A DNA stretch of 44,051 nucleotides from Nocardia aurea (GTDB taxonomy: Bacteria; Actinomycetota; Actinomycetes; Mycobacteriales; Mycobacteriaceae), in contig NZ_QCYJ01000117.1 of NCBI RefSeq assembly GCF_003123685.1, positions 1 through 44,051 on the forward strand. The letters are read 5' to 3'. The notes beneath the pieces are model-generated. The model ran no database searches. It was not told the DNA's origin and was given only the letters and a program-made list of their open reading frames with translations. The position numbers and the translations under genes were made by a program. Below, one piece after another: positions 24,939 to 32,171 of this stretch (positions are counted from its first letter, which is position 1; each line of letters begins with the position of its first letter).

Positions 24939-26069
24939 TCAGAGTGCGGCGTAGGCGTTGAGGGCGGCCTGGCCGATCTTGAGCTGGCTGGAGGTACCGG
25001 CCGTCATGTGATGTTCGTTGGCCGCGACTACGACCTGTTTGGCGCCGTCGTCGGAGGTCAGCCAGAGGCTGTAGTATCCGAGCACGCCGCCGGTGTGCTG
25101 CCACACCGGACCCGCGTTGGTCTCCGCGCGCAGGATTCCGAGACCGTAGGCTGCGCTGCCATTGGAATTGGGCACCGGCACAGTTGTTTTCAGCGCGAGC
25201 TGCTGGGCCTCGGGCAGCAGCTGTCCACTGAGGAGCGCGCGAGTGAATGTCGCGAGGTCATCGAGGGTGGAGACGATGGCGCCGGCCGCACCGAACGCCT
25301 GCACCTGCGACGCGGTGACGAACCGGTAGATGCCCCAGTTGATCGAATGACCTTCGAAGTAGTTGCCATACAACTGCGGGTCGGCCGTCGGGAACGATGT
25401 ACTACCCAACGCAAGCGGCGCGAGGATCCGACTGTCGATCTCGACGGCGACGGTATTTCCGGTCGCGGCCTCGATGATCATTCCCGCCAGCAGATAGTTG
25501 GTGTTGGCGTGCGCGAACTGTTGCCCCGGCGCGTGCAACGGCGGGCGAGCGAGGGCGATGTCGACCAACGTCTGCGGCGGCCACGGCTGATAGGGCTCGA
25601 AGTTCAGGACATAACTGTTGGTGAACGTGGGGCTTGCCGAGTATTCTGGCAGGCCCGAGGTGTGGTTGAGCAGCTGACGCACCGTGATGGTCGTGCCGTC
25701 GTTGCCGTTGGCGTCGACCGCACCGGGAAGCCATTCCTCAACGGTGTCATCCAGCGACAACACACCCTCGGCCTCCAGTTGCAGGATCACCGTCGCGGTG
25801 AATGCCTCGGTGTTGGCGCCGATTCGGAACTGAGCAGACCAGTCCGCAGGCTGCTGTGTCTGATACTTGCGGTAGCCGGCCGTGACGTATTCCTGGTAAG
25901 GCTCGTTGCGAGCCAACCCGATCACGCCGGGGAAGCCCGCTGTGGCAGCGGCCCGGGCGCCGGACAGGAGGATCTGCGCCGGTGTCGGTGCGGCGATGCC
26001 TGGAACCGAGGTGGCCAGGGGGGCACTCGCGGGCGAGGAGATCGTCGCGGGCAAATCGAAGTCACTCAT
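24939..26069 (-). CDS. Serine beta-lactamase/PBP-fold protein lacking catalytic residues
   Basis: A 376-aa protein with the class C beta-lactamase/D-Ala-D-Ala carboxypeptidase fold throughout: FRIG..., TVILQLEAEGVLSLDDTVEEWLPG, TTITVRQLLNHTSGLPEY, LLAGMIIEAATGN, AYGLGILRAE and WQHTGGVLGYYS. The SxxK motif is replaced by A85-N-T-E88 and YxN by H187-A-N189; only HTGG (324-327) remains. Both the nucleophile and the general base are gone, so hydrolysis is not expected. It has no signal peptide. It lies between the lysis genes and the tail module on the same strand. Intact relatives occur as virion proteins in some actinophages, so a cell-wall-binding structural role is plausible. Confidence 0.85.
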   Translation of the reverse strand: MSDFDLPATISSPASAPLATSVPGIAAPTPAQILLSGARAAATAGFPGVIGLARNEPYQEYVTAGYRKYQTQQPADWSAQFRIGANTEAFTATVILQLEAEGVLSLDDTVEEWLPGAVDANGNDGTTITVRQLLNHTSGLPEYSASPTFTNSYVLNFEPYQPWPPQTLVDIALARPPLHAPGQQFAHANTNYLLAGMIIEAATGNTVAVEIDSRILAPLALGSTSFPTADPQLYGNYFEGHSINWGIYRFVTASQVQAFGAAGAIVSTLDDLATFTRALLSGQLLPEAQQLALKTTVPVPNSNGSAAYGLGILRAETNAGPVWQHTGGVLGYYSLWLTSDDGAKQVVVAANEHHMTAGTSSQLKIGQAALNAYAAL

Positions 26070-26132
26070 GAAATCCTCTGAACTATAGGGTGTTACGTGA
26101 CCGGGAGCTGTCGCTGTGTGTCGGCTACTCGA

Positions 26133-26216
26133 TTAGAGACCGAGCAGCGGCAGAAGCAACGGCAGCACGATGGGTGCAAGGCGGCAGAGCAGCTCGAGAA
26201 GGTCGAGGGCGAACAT
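26133..26216 (-). CDS. 27-aa hydrophobic membrane micropeptide (paralogue A)
   Basis: This tiny frame has a perfect GAGGAGGTGA upstream of its ATG at 26216. The peptide starts MFALDLLELL and continues CRLAPIVLP to PLLGL: a single membrane-length hydrophobic helix with one Glu, one Cys-Arg pair and four prolines. A second gene at 29462 encodes a peptide with the same LEL-x-CRLAP-x-VLP...PLLGL pattern and an equally strong ribosome binding site, which shows both are real. It lies in the lysis region, between the TM/coiled-coil gene and the dead PBP-fold gene. Function unknown: antiholin, small pore-former, type I-like toxin or membrane regulator are possible. Confidence 0.72.
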   Translation of the reverse strand: MFALDLLELLCRLAPIVLPLLLPLLGL

Positions 26217-26276
26217 GGTTCACCTCCTCTGCATGTCTCGTATCTCGTTGTGGTCGGGTCGAGGTGTTGGATGTGC

Positions 26277-26579
26277 TCAGATCTCCTCCTCGAGCGAGGG
26301 CGGGATCTTGTAGCGTGCCTGCGGCGGTTCTTGGCCGGGCACGTGTAGCCGCAGGAAGAGACGGAGTTCGTCGATGTGGTCCTGCAGGGCGCGGATCAGG
26401 CGGATCGCGTCGCGGAAACGTTTCTTGTCATCGACAGCTTGGGCCTCCAACGACTCGACTCTGGTACGGAGTTTGTTGACCTCACGGGCCTGCCATGCGG
26501 TGATGGCGCCGATCACCGAGGCCATCGCCATCCCGGAAGCTTGCACCAACTCGGGGTCCAACCATGCGGGCACCGTCAA
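26277..26579 (-). CDS. Membrane-anchored coiled-coil lysis protein
   Basis: A 100-aa protein with an N-terminal hydrophobic segment (GMAMASVIGAITAW, ~15-30). A charged heptad-like coiled coil follows (NKLRTRVESLEAQAVDDKKR, then LIRALQDHIDELRLFLRL), and a Pro-rich end PPSLEEEI. It begins at TTG overlapping the holin stop as TTGA, or at GTG 26573. One TM plus a coiled coil next to a two-TM holin is the common second holin-like or spanin-like gene of actinophage lysis cassettes. Whether it spans the envelope cannot be told. Confidence 0.65.
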   Translation of the reverse strand: MTVPAWLDPELVQASGMAMASVIGAITAWQAREVNKLRTRVESLEAQAVDDKKRFRDAIRLIRALQDHIDELRLFLRLHVPGQEPPQARYKIPPSLEEEI

Positions 26580-26785
26580 CGCCCGCTGTCCGGGCGGGCC
26601 ACCGGTGTCACCGCAGGACGGATGAGCGCACCCGCCAGAATCGGGGTCAGCAAGCCGTAGACGGTCAGTACCGCTTCGATCCAGGCGATGTCGATCGTGT
26701 GGCCGAGCAGGTAAGCCACGACACCGGTGATCGCGACCAGTACCGAGCGGACCAGCGCCGGCTCGGGCAATCGGCGCAAGCGCAT
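26576..26785 (-). CDS. Holin
   Basis: A 69-aa protein with two transmembrane helices (LVRSVLVAITGVVAYLLGHTI and WIEAVLTVYGLLTPILAGAL) joined by a short loop. It has a basic N-terminus (MRLRRLPEP) and a basic C-terminal tail, a class II-type holin layout. It starts by TGATG overlap with the amidase stop. It would permeabilise the inner membrane to release the amidase, or to let assembled particles out. Confidence 0.78.
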   Translation of the reverse strand: MRLRRLPEPALVRSVLVAITGVVAYLLGHTIDIAWIEAVLTVYGLLTPILAGALIRPAVTPVARPDSGR

Positions 26786-27558
26786 CACAGTTTCTCCTCT
26801 GCTGCGGTCAACAAACGGTCGAGCTTGAGTTCCAACGCCTTCAAACGCTGCTCGGTGCGATAGTCGGCGGCGTCAGCGTTGAGCACATACCCCGCGATGG
26901 TGTCGCGGTACTCCGAATCGGAGACCCTCGACTGGAAGCCGTAGGTCAATTCGAAATGCACCCTGCGCAACTTGTCGAGCAATTCGCGTTGCTCCGGATC
27001 GGAAAGCGCCATCAGCGCACCGCCTTTCAAACGATCCGCGACATCGGCGCGGAAGAGATCCATATCCATGGCGCCGGGATCCCATTTACCTTGTTTGGGT
27101 CCGGCCCATTCCTTGTGGCCGATCACGCGATCGGCACCGTGGCCCAGCCTGCGCAGAATCGCCGCGCAACATCCCACGTAGGCGTCGTACTGCGCGCTCG
27201 ACCAGCCCTCGGTGCCGTTGTTGGCGGCCTCGATACCGATCGTGTGATAGTTGGCGTTGTCCTCCGGCAAACCCGGCCACGCTCCCCGACCCGCGTGCCA
27301 GGCGACTCCTACCGCGACGACGGTCACGGTGCCGTCCCGGGCGAGGTGCACTTGGGAGAGCGGGCCTTCCAACGTCGGCAGGCCGTAGGCGATTTCCGAC
27401 GCGGGAGTGCGTGAGCTGCCGGTGTGATGGGCGATCACACCCCAGATCTCACCGAAATCGCCGTGGCCGCGCTCGCGCCAGTCGGAGAACTCGACGACCC
27501 GCAGGCCTTCTTCTCGCAACACATCGGCCAGCCACACCGGATCCCCAGTCCACGACAT
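26785..27558 (-). CDS. N-acetylmuramoyl-L-alanine amidase endolysin (lysin A)
   Basis: A 257-aa protein. The start is ATG 27558 (MSWTGDPVWLADVL); the longer frame lacks a good site. The Amidase_2 fold spans ~30-185, with zinc ligands expected at the second His of IAHHTGS, the His of VIGHKEWA and the Asp of WDPGAMD. NANYHTIGIEAANNG and WHAGRGAW are further family motifs. The C-terminal ~70 residues are helical (YRTEQRLKALELKLDRLLTAAEE) and may bind peptidoglycan or a partner. It cuts the amide bond between muramic acid and the stem peptide. No signal peptide, so export relies on the overlapping holin. Confidence 0.93.
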   Translation of the reverse strand: MSWTGDPVWLADVLREEGLRVVEFSDWRERGHGDFGEIWGVIAHHTGSSRTPASEIAYGLPTLEGPLSQVHLARDGTVTVVAVGVAWHAGRGAWPGLPEDNANYHTIGIEAANNGTEGWSSAQYDAYVGCCAAILRRLGHGADRVIGHKEWAGPKQGKWDPGAMDMDLFRADVADRLKGGALMALSDPEQRELLDKLRRVHFELTYGFQSRVSDSEYRDTIAGYVLNADAADYRTEQRLKALELKLDRLLTAAEEKL

Positions 27559-27690
27559 GGGTGTCCCGCCTTTCTCTCTTTCGATTCGAAACATTGCCCG
27601 GCACGCGCGATGCGCTCTCCCGGTCGCCGGGCAGGGCTCGACGACACCGAGGACGTTGTGGGCGGTGCGGTCAGCCGACCGCACAGTTCT

Positions 27691-27888
27691 TCAGTGCTGC
27701 CGCGACGAGTCGGAGACCAGTCGTCCCGCTTGGACCAGAGCGCGGTAGGCCGCGGCCTTACGCCGACATGTGTCGAGCGTGCAGTCGCGATGGACACGCA
27801 TCGCGGTATGCGCCAGGTCCAGGGTCAGTGGCTCGGCGGGCTCGACGTGAGCGGCTCCCGCGAGCAGTTCGAGCAGTAGATCAGACAT
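27691..27888 (-). CDS. Small conserved-looking protein, unknown
   Basis: A 65-aa protein (MSDLLLELLAGAAHVEP...) with AAGGGAGG before the ATG. The C-terminal half MRVHRDCTLDTCRRKAAAYRALV-x-AGR resembles short basic Cys-containing proteins that recur in Nocardia and Mycobacterium mobile DNA. The two Cys are spaced C-x4-C, which could bind metal or DNA. It is the first gene of the lysis operon. I do not know its function. Confidence 0.6.
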   Translation of the reverse strand: MSDLLLELLAGAAHVEPAEPLTLDLAHTAMRVHRDCTLDTCRRKAAAYRALVQAGRLVSDSSRQH

Positions 27889-28435
27889 AGTCGCCTCCCT
27901 TCGTGCAATTCGAGGTCTCGCGCAGGATTGGCTGCTCAGTGCCCTTTCGGGCCATATCGGATCAGGAAGGGGGCAGACTCCGGAATCGGCGGCGTCTTGC
28001 AAGGTCTGCGCGCCGCCGAGCCGTCACCACTCGGTGTCCCATCCCTGTCTCGAGCGTTTCGCCGGTGACTGACGGTTGTTGAGTACACCAGGACTGTTCG
28101 GTCACCGCCCGGCAGGCAGACCTGGGTCGACCTACGCCTTCAACCGGTGCCGACGACGCACGGCACGAACGTCACCGGTTGCGCGGCGGGGCCTGAACGC
28201 AATCTCCCGCGCCGCAACTGGATATAGACGAACTCGGCATGATTTCGCGCCGCCCGAGCCAACTTGAGATGCTTCCAGAGGAAGAGTCGTGCAGCCTCGG
28301 CGCCGATCGAGGCTGCGGCGTTGTGGGTGGTCAGGGCACGGAGGCGAACGCCGGCGGGGACAGCACGACGACGGCGCCGCGACAACCCTGTCGAAGCTTG
28401 CCGGTGTGGTAGCTATCGAGTTCGCAGAGGTCCGC
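27889..28435 (-). other. Upstream region of the lysis operon; one doubtful small frame
   Basis: This stretch probably holds the promoter of the lysis genes. A frame at 28140-28385 (minus) encodes VRLRALTTHNAAASIGAEAARLFLWKHLKLA-type sequence of believable composition, but it has only a TTG start and no ribosome binding site. I leave it uncalled. Confidence 0.35.
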
Positions 28436-28618
28436 TCAGCCGAACAGTTCGACGGGGTCGCGACCGAGGAGATGGCATACGCGAACAAGATCGCACAGGG
28501 TCGGTTTGTCGCGTCTCAGGCGACCTGCCACCGCGGCGCCGAGTTCGCCACGCACCGTGGATATCGCCTCTTCGTCGAACAGGTGGGTAAACGACAACGC
28601 CTGGTTTTCCCGATCCAC
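28436..28618 (-). CDS. Small helical regulator-like protein (family copy 1)
   Basis: A 60-aa protein (MDRENQALSFTHLFDEEA...). The start is GTG 28618, ten bases after AAGGGG; the paralogue at 29267 has exactly the same arrangement. The shared core is QALSF-x3-FD-E, then RD-x-PTLCDL and LLGRDP-x-LF. The last part, CDLVRVCHLLGRDPVELFG, resembles the second half of an XRE helix-turn-helix domain. It is probably a compact DNA-binding or protein-interaction regulator. The exact family is unknown. Confidence 0.6.
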   Translation of the reverse strand: MDRENQALSFTHLFDEEAISTVRGELGAAVAGRLRRDKPTLCDLVRVCHLLGRDPVELFG

Positions 28619-28857
28619 GGTTCCATATCCCCTTCACACCGTCCCCGACCACACTCGCCGGTCCACCCCGCGAGCCTCCCGCGAACAACGTTGTCGTGGT
28701 GCGATCGCGCCACGATCCCACCGGTTCGCGATACGACGAACCGGTAGGCCGCGGCCCCTACCGCACCGCCGTGGGCGAGCTATCGCGACGGAGAACCACA
28801 GCTCTTCGCGCGGAAGCGACGACAATTCGCCACTTCCGTTCCAGCAATGCCTCGATC

Positions 28858-28893
28858 GGTCCGGGTGGTGGCGATTACGCCACCACCCGGACC
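28858..28893. terminator. Strong hairpin between the two small regulator genes
   Basis: A 16-bp perfect stem GGTCCGGGTGGTGGCG/CGCCACCACCCGGACC with loop ATTA. No U run follows, so termination efficiency is uncertain. It separates the transcript of the 29052-29267 gene from the gene at 28436. The rest of 28619-29051 holds no supported gene. Confidence 0.6.
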
Positions 28894-29051
28894 TGCCGAT
28901 GCGACGACCATACTCGAACATATGTTCTATTGGCAATCAGCATCCGGGCCGCAACCGTTGTTACCTACGGGTTTCGACAGGAGTCGCATCGCTATCACCA
29001 TCCGGTGCCGCGGTCACGCGCTCGGATCGCCCGCGGGGTTTGCGACCGAGT

Positions 29052-29267
29052 TCAGCGGGCGGTCTGCGCGTTGGGCGAACGCTGTTCGGCGAACAGGTCG
29101 AGGGGGTCGCGTCCGAGGAGTAAGGAGGCGGTGATCAAGTCACACAGAGTGGGGTGATCGCGGGCTATGCGTTCGCCGACCTCGGGGCCCAGGTGTTCGA
29201 TCACGATCGTCAGCGACTCGGCATCGAACCGATCAGCGAACGACAGGGCCTGACTGTTGTGTTCCAC
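29052..29267 (-). CDS. Small helical regulator-like protein (family copy 2)
   Basis: A 71-aa protein. GTG 29267 is chosen over GTG 29273 because it aligns the protein end-to-end with copy 1 (MEHNSQALSFADRFDAESL versus MDRENQALSFTHLFDEEA) and keeps the AAGGGG-10-GTG spacing. It shares DHPTLCDL and LLGRDPLDLF, then adds a 12-residue polar tail. Two similar monocistronic-looking genes in tandem, each followed by a hairpin, suggest duplicated regulators of the adjoining lysis/tail genes. Function inferred only from size and fold hints. Confidence 0.62.
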   Translation of the reverse strand: MEHNSQALSFADRFDAESLTIVIEHLGPEVGERIARDHPTLCDLITASLLLGRDPLDLFAEQRSPNAQTAR

Positions 29268-29359
29268 GATCACAATTCCCCTTCGACCTTCCCCGATACA
29301 CGCGATCGCGATTCCGAGAGTTCGGCCCCCGGCACTGTCTCTCGATCATGTCGATCGCA

Positions 29360-29380
29360 CCGGCCGCTTGCCGCGGCCGG
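29360..29380. terminator. GC-rich hairpin
   Basis: Arms CCGGCCGC (29360-29367) and GCGGCCGG (29373-29380) with a 5-base loop, downstream of the micropeptide gene at 29462-29551 when read on the minus strand. Confidence 0.5.
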
Positions 29381-29461
29381 ATATTCGAGGACTGTATCAA
29401 GAGCTTCCGTTTGGAAGGCTTTGTGGCGAGGCGACTCTCGGGTAACGAGTGCCGGATTCGG

Positions 29462-29551
29462 TTACAGGCCGAGCAACGGCGCGATGACGGGCAGGACCAG
29501 CGGAGCCAGCCGGCAGGCCAGTTCCAGGATGTCCAAGACGATGGTGAGCAT
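29462..29551 (-). CDS. 29-aa hydrophobic membrane micropeptide (paralogue B)
   Basis: The ATG at 29551 is preceded by AGGGAGGTGA. The peptide starts MLTIVLDILE and continues LACRLAPLVLP to PLLGL: an almost fully hydrophobic helix with the same acidic residue, Cys-Arg pair and proline spacing as paralogue A at 26133. DNA identity around the two genes is limited to coding and ribosome-binding parts, which argues for selection on the peptide. It is flanked by strong hairpins on both sides, so it is likely transcribed alone. Role unknown. Confidence 0.72.
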   Translation of the reverse strand: MLTIVLDILELACRLAPLVLPVIAPLLGL

Positions 29552-29582
29552 TGATTCACCTCCCTATCTGTCGAGTGGATGG

Positions 29583-29617
29583 CCCCACCCCCGGTTCGCC
29601 GTGAACCGGGGGTGGGG
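29583..29617. terminator. Strong hairpin 1 upstream of micropeptide B
   Basis: A 15-bp perfect stem CCCCACCCCCGGTTC/GAACCGGGGGTGGGG with loop GCCGT, 32 bp from the micropeptide start. It begins one of two imperfect ~120-bp repeat units (see 29703). Confidence 0.65.
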
Positions 29618-29702
29618 CGGGGCGCCCCGACGCGCACATCGTCTGCGACCGCGGCGGGTGGGCCTGCGGGAAACGGGAGTGCGGTCGGGGCGGGTTCGGA
29701 TG

Positions 29703-29738
29703 CCCCACTCCCGGCCGAGGGGCGGACCGGGAGTGGGG
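29703..29738. repeat. Strong hairpin 2, part of an imperfect tandem repeat
   Basis: A 12-bp perfect stem CCCCACTCCCGG/CCGGGAGTGGGG. The hairpin and the sequence after it (GCGACCGCG, GGTCGGGGCGGG-type blocks) repeat the unit that begins at 29583, about 120 bp earlier. The arms differ in sequence but keep pairing, so the structure rather than the sequence appears conserved. Confidence 0.6.
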
Positions 29739-29922
29739 CGCGACGCCCCGGATTCTCCGATACGTCCGCGACCGCGCTGGCATGGGCGGGAGACGATGGA
29801 GGATCGGGGCGGGTATGCGGCAGGCTCTGTCCCGCGTGTCAACCGACATCGAGAGGGTTTCGGGGGCGTGCCGCACGCTCGGGACGAGACGGCCGATTCG
29901 GCCGTCAGGTTGCGAAATAACC

Positions 29923-29956
29923 GTGGCCTCGAATACCCGGAGGTATTCGAGGCCAC
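29923..29956. terminator. Hairpin with 15-bp perfect stem
   Basis: GTGGCCTCGAATACC/GGTATTCGAGGCCAC with loop CGGA; a typical bidirectional-looking actinobacterial terminator. The whole 29560-30150 stretch contains no supported protein gene, only hairpins. Confidence 0.7.
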
Positions 29957-30152
29957 ATGGTGACTTGCGTCGTTTATGGGGTGGTGAGCGGATTTTCGGT
30001 TCTGGTGGAGATCCGGGCGCAGCTCTGGCGCTGCACAAAGTTTCACCTATCGACGAACCGTTTGTCAACACCCATGTCGAGAATTCTTCGAAGATGCTGG
30101 TGGAGGGCTATTTTCGGGAGCCCGCGTAGCGACGGTGGTGGCCGATGACGAC

Positions 30153-30186
30153 GATCGCCCCGCCTCATCGAGGAGGCGGGGCGATC
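30153..30186 (-). terminator. Terminator after the lysin B / DNA-binding operon
   Basis: A 14-bp perfect stem GATCGCCCCGCCTC/GAGGCGGGGCGATC with a 6-base loop, 72 bp downstream of the stop of the minus-strand gene at 30258. Confidence 0.75.
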
Positions 30187-30257
30187 ACAGGATATGAACT
30201 GCGCAAGAGGAAGAGTGTTGTGTCCGTTGCTGTTTGACTACTCGGTGAGCAATCGAA

Positions 30258-30944
30258 CTATCGGTCGACCGTGGTGCGGCGTGTTCGTCTGGGATGGGCG
30301 AGATGACCGTCGAGGACGTCGCCGACGACGTACTGCTCGGGCCATTCCGGCGCCCAGGGCCCGGGCAGGGGCGCGATCCGCCCGGCGTCTCGCAATGTCT
30401 GCACACGCCGGACCGTCAGTCCGCGATACTCGCCACCCAGTTCTTTGGCGAGAGCGACTATTCCGGCCGCGTTGAGCCGGTGCGCGCGCGCCTTGGCCAC
30501 CGTCGAGGCATCGAGCACGACCGGCGTGTCCGGTGGGCAGATCACCTGCCACGCCGTTCGGGTCGCCGCCCGGATGTCGGCGGGCGCATCGTGGACTCCC
30601 TCGGTCATGGCGAAGGCGATGATGTTGCGGTCGAGCCAGCGGGCCAGTCCCGCCGTTGTCGGCGAATCGCGATACTCGAGACCGCGTTGTTCGCACACCA
30701 ACCGAACCCACGACACCAGCACCGCGTGCAGGGCGTCGGCGGCGTGAAGCGCTCGGGGGTCATAGGGCAGCGGCTGCTCGGCCGGGCGGCGGTGCGCGCG
30801 GAAGTTGCCGCCGGCACCGGTTCTGGCCTGGTTGGTCAAGGTGATCGTGAGATCCTCGACCAGGTCCGGTATTTCACGCAGTAGTTCGACCAGCGCACGT
30901 AGGGTAGCTCGGTCCAGGTAGAGGTGGTCGACGGGTTGGCTCAC
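30258..30944 (-). CDS. Phage-type DNA-binding protein (DUF7341-like)
   Basis: A 228-aa protein beginning at GTG overlapping the lysin B stop as GTGA. The N-terminal part (MSQPVDHLYLDRATLRALVELLREIP) leads to RRPAEQPLPYDPRALHAADALHAVLVSWVRLVCEQRG and TTAGLARWLDRNIIAFAM. These are typical of actinophage proteins usually labelled DNA-binding/DUF7341, often found near head and tail genes. The C-terminal VLDASTVAKARAHRLNAAGIVALAKELG and YRGLTVRRVQTLRDAGRI look like a winged-helix module. A regulatory role for the particle genes is likely but not shown. Confidence 0.7.
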   Translation of the reverse strand: MSQPVDHLYLDRATLRALVELLREIPDLVEDLTITLTNQARTGAGGNFRAHRRPAEQPLPYDPRALHAADALHAVLVSWVRLVCEQRGLEYRDSPTTAGLARWLDRNIIAFAMTEGVHDAPADIRAATRTAWQVICPPDTPVVLDASTVAKARAHRLNAAGIVALAKELGGEYRGLTVRRVQTLRDAGRIAPLPGPWAPEWPEQYVVGDVLDGHLAHPRRTRRTTVDR

Positions 30945-31738
30945 CGTGAACCAGCCGACTCGATGACCATGGCGTTGATCGCCTCTGCCAGGCGCGCGGC
31001 ATGGCCGAGACGCACATAGTCGTCGGTGTGGCGGCCGTCGAACAGATAACCGCGGGCATAGGCCAACGCACCGGCCCAGCTACTCCGGTTCGATGTCGAC
31101 CACCATCGTTGCCACCGCCTGCGGGCGGCGACTTCGATCAGGCTCTGCCCCCACTCGAGTGCGGCCTGCGGGCTGGACAGACCGAAGTACACGCTGAGAT
31201 CGGCGACCGATCGCAGCGGATTGCCCGCGGGCAGCGCGGTGATCGGATCACCCTGCGCGCCCACCCAGTAGGTAGGGATATTCGGGATGTGGCGTTGCCC
31301 GGCTATGCCGTAACCGCCGGGGTCGGGCCCCAGACAACAGCCCGACGGTCGTAGCGGGTCCGCGATCAACGCGCACGCCACGACCTCGAGATGCGCCAGC
31401 TCCCCCCGGCCGATCTCGGCGGCGACATCGCCCGCGATCGCGGCACCTTGGGAATAGCCTGCCAGGACCACCCGATTCGACGCGGACTCGATCGCGCCGA
31501 TCAGAGCCCTGCGGCCGACCGCCGTACTCTGCCCGTAGCTGACGCGGGTGCCGTAGTCGGCCGGATACGGGATCATTCGGTGGGCAAATCTGTCGGAATC
31601 CAGTGCGGTGGCGAATGTTTCGGTGACACCATCACCATTCGGGTTCCAGGTGCCGCCCACGATCAAGACGTCGAATTTCTCGACGCCACGACTCGAGTTC
31701 CGCAGCGCGAGAGAAGGTTTTGCGACGCGGTCGGACAT
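30941..31738 (-). CDS. Lysin B-like mycolyl-arabinogalactan esterase (cutinase superfamily)
   Basis: A 265-aa alpha/beta hydrolase. KFDVLIVGGTWNPNGDGVTE opens the fold; the nucleophile elbow is GYSQGA with Ser96; candidate Asp in GAQGDPITALP and His in the C-terminal HTDDYVRLGHAARL complete a triad like that of mycobacteriophage lysin B. That enzyme cleaves the ester linking mycolic acids to arabinogalactan and allows escape through the mycomembrane. GGAG precedes the ATG. It is separated from the amidase/holin group by the regulator region, and overlaps the DNA-binding gene. Its presence is the best evidence for a mycolate host. A secreted cutinase is excluded by the missing signal peptide. 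Confidence 0.85.
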   Translation of the reverse strand: MSDRVAKPSLALRNSSRGVEKFDVLIVGGTWNPNGDGVTETFATALDSDRFAHRMIPYPADYGTRVSYGQSTAVGRRALIGAIESASNRVVLAGYSQGAAIAGDVAAEIGRGELAHLEVVACALIADPLRPSGCCLGPDPGGYGIAGQRHIPNIPTYWVGAQGDPITALPAGNPLRSVADLSVYFGLSSPQAALEWGQSLIEVAARRRWQRWWSTSNRSSWAGALAYARGYLFDGRHTDDYVRLGHAARLAEAINAMVIESAGSR

Positions 31739-31771
31739 GGGGGATCTCCATTCGATCGGATAGGTGCGCTG

Positions 31772-32068
31772 TCAGCGCGAAGCGTCGGAGAAGACCGGAA
31801 ATGTGTGTGCAGGATCGACAACCTGTCGCGGCGCGGTCTTGTCGAAACGAAGATTGCTCGGATGTGTGGCTATGGCGTTGCCGAGGCCGGGTTCGAGCGG
31901 ATTGGTGTAGCCGTAGTCCACGTACACCATGCGATGGTCGACTCGGGCGATGACGCCCCGTTCGATCCGGCCGCCCACCGGCGACACGAACAGCACACCT
32001 GCTCCGATACGGCGACGAAAGTCGGCCAGGCCCGGAACCCTCGAATCAGTTGCTGATCGATCGCTCAT
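31772..32068 (-). CDS. Small SH3-like domain protein, unknown
   Basis: A 98-aa protein (MSDRSATDSRVPGLADFRRR...). The middle GAGVLFVSPVGGRIERGVIARVDHRMVYVDYGY has the beta-turn-beta pattern of an SH3/Tudor-like barrel. Similar short proteins are common among unassigned actinophage genes. It is probably co-transcribed with lysin B, 33 bp downstream. No function is proposed. Confidence 0.55.
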   Translation of the reverse strand: MSDRSATDSRVPGLADFRRRIGAGVLFVSPVGGRIERGVIARVDHRMVYVDYGYTNPLEPGLGNAIATHPSNLRFDKTAPRQVVDPAHTFPVFSDASR

Positions 32069-32171
32069 CGACCCACCATCGGTTCCTGATCAAACGTGAT
32101 TCCCGTCACCGATACCGACGGCGGATTCCACAGCGGCGATGCCGAACTCGAACGAGCACACCCACCCCACC

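Noticed and set aside
12177..28000. Possible terminase, portal, protease or capsid gene hidden in the tail/lysis block
   Set aside because: Every minus-strand frame of gene size was read; none shows a Walker-type terminase, portal, ClpP-like protease or HK97-type capsid pattern. The 200-aa gene at 24054 is the only unassigned one and lacks such motifs.
29583..29738. CRISPR-like or other short-repeat array
   Set aside because: Only two imperfect units of ~120 bp with hairpins; no regular repeat-spacer structure and no cas gene.
29556..30071. Minus-strand frames of 160-171 codons
   Set aside because: They translate the hairpin field, are rich in Pro/Arg and have no start signal.
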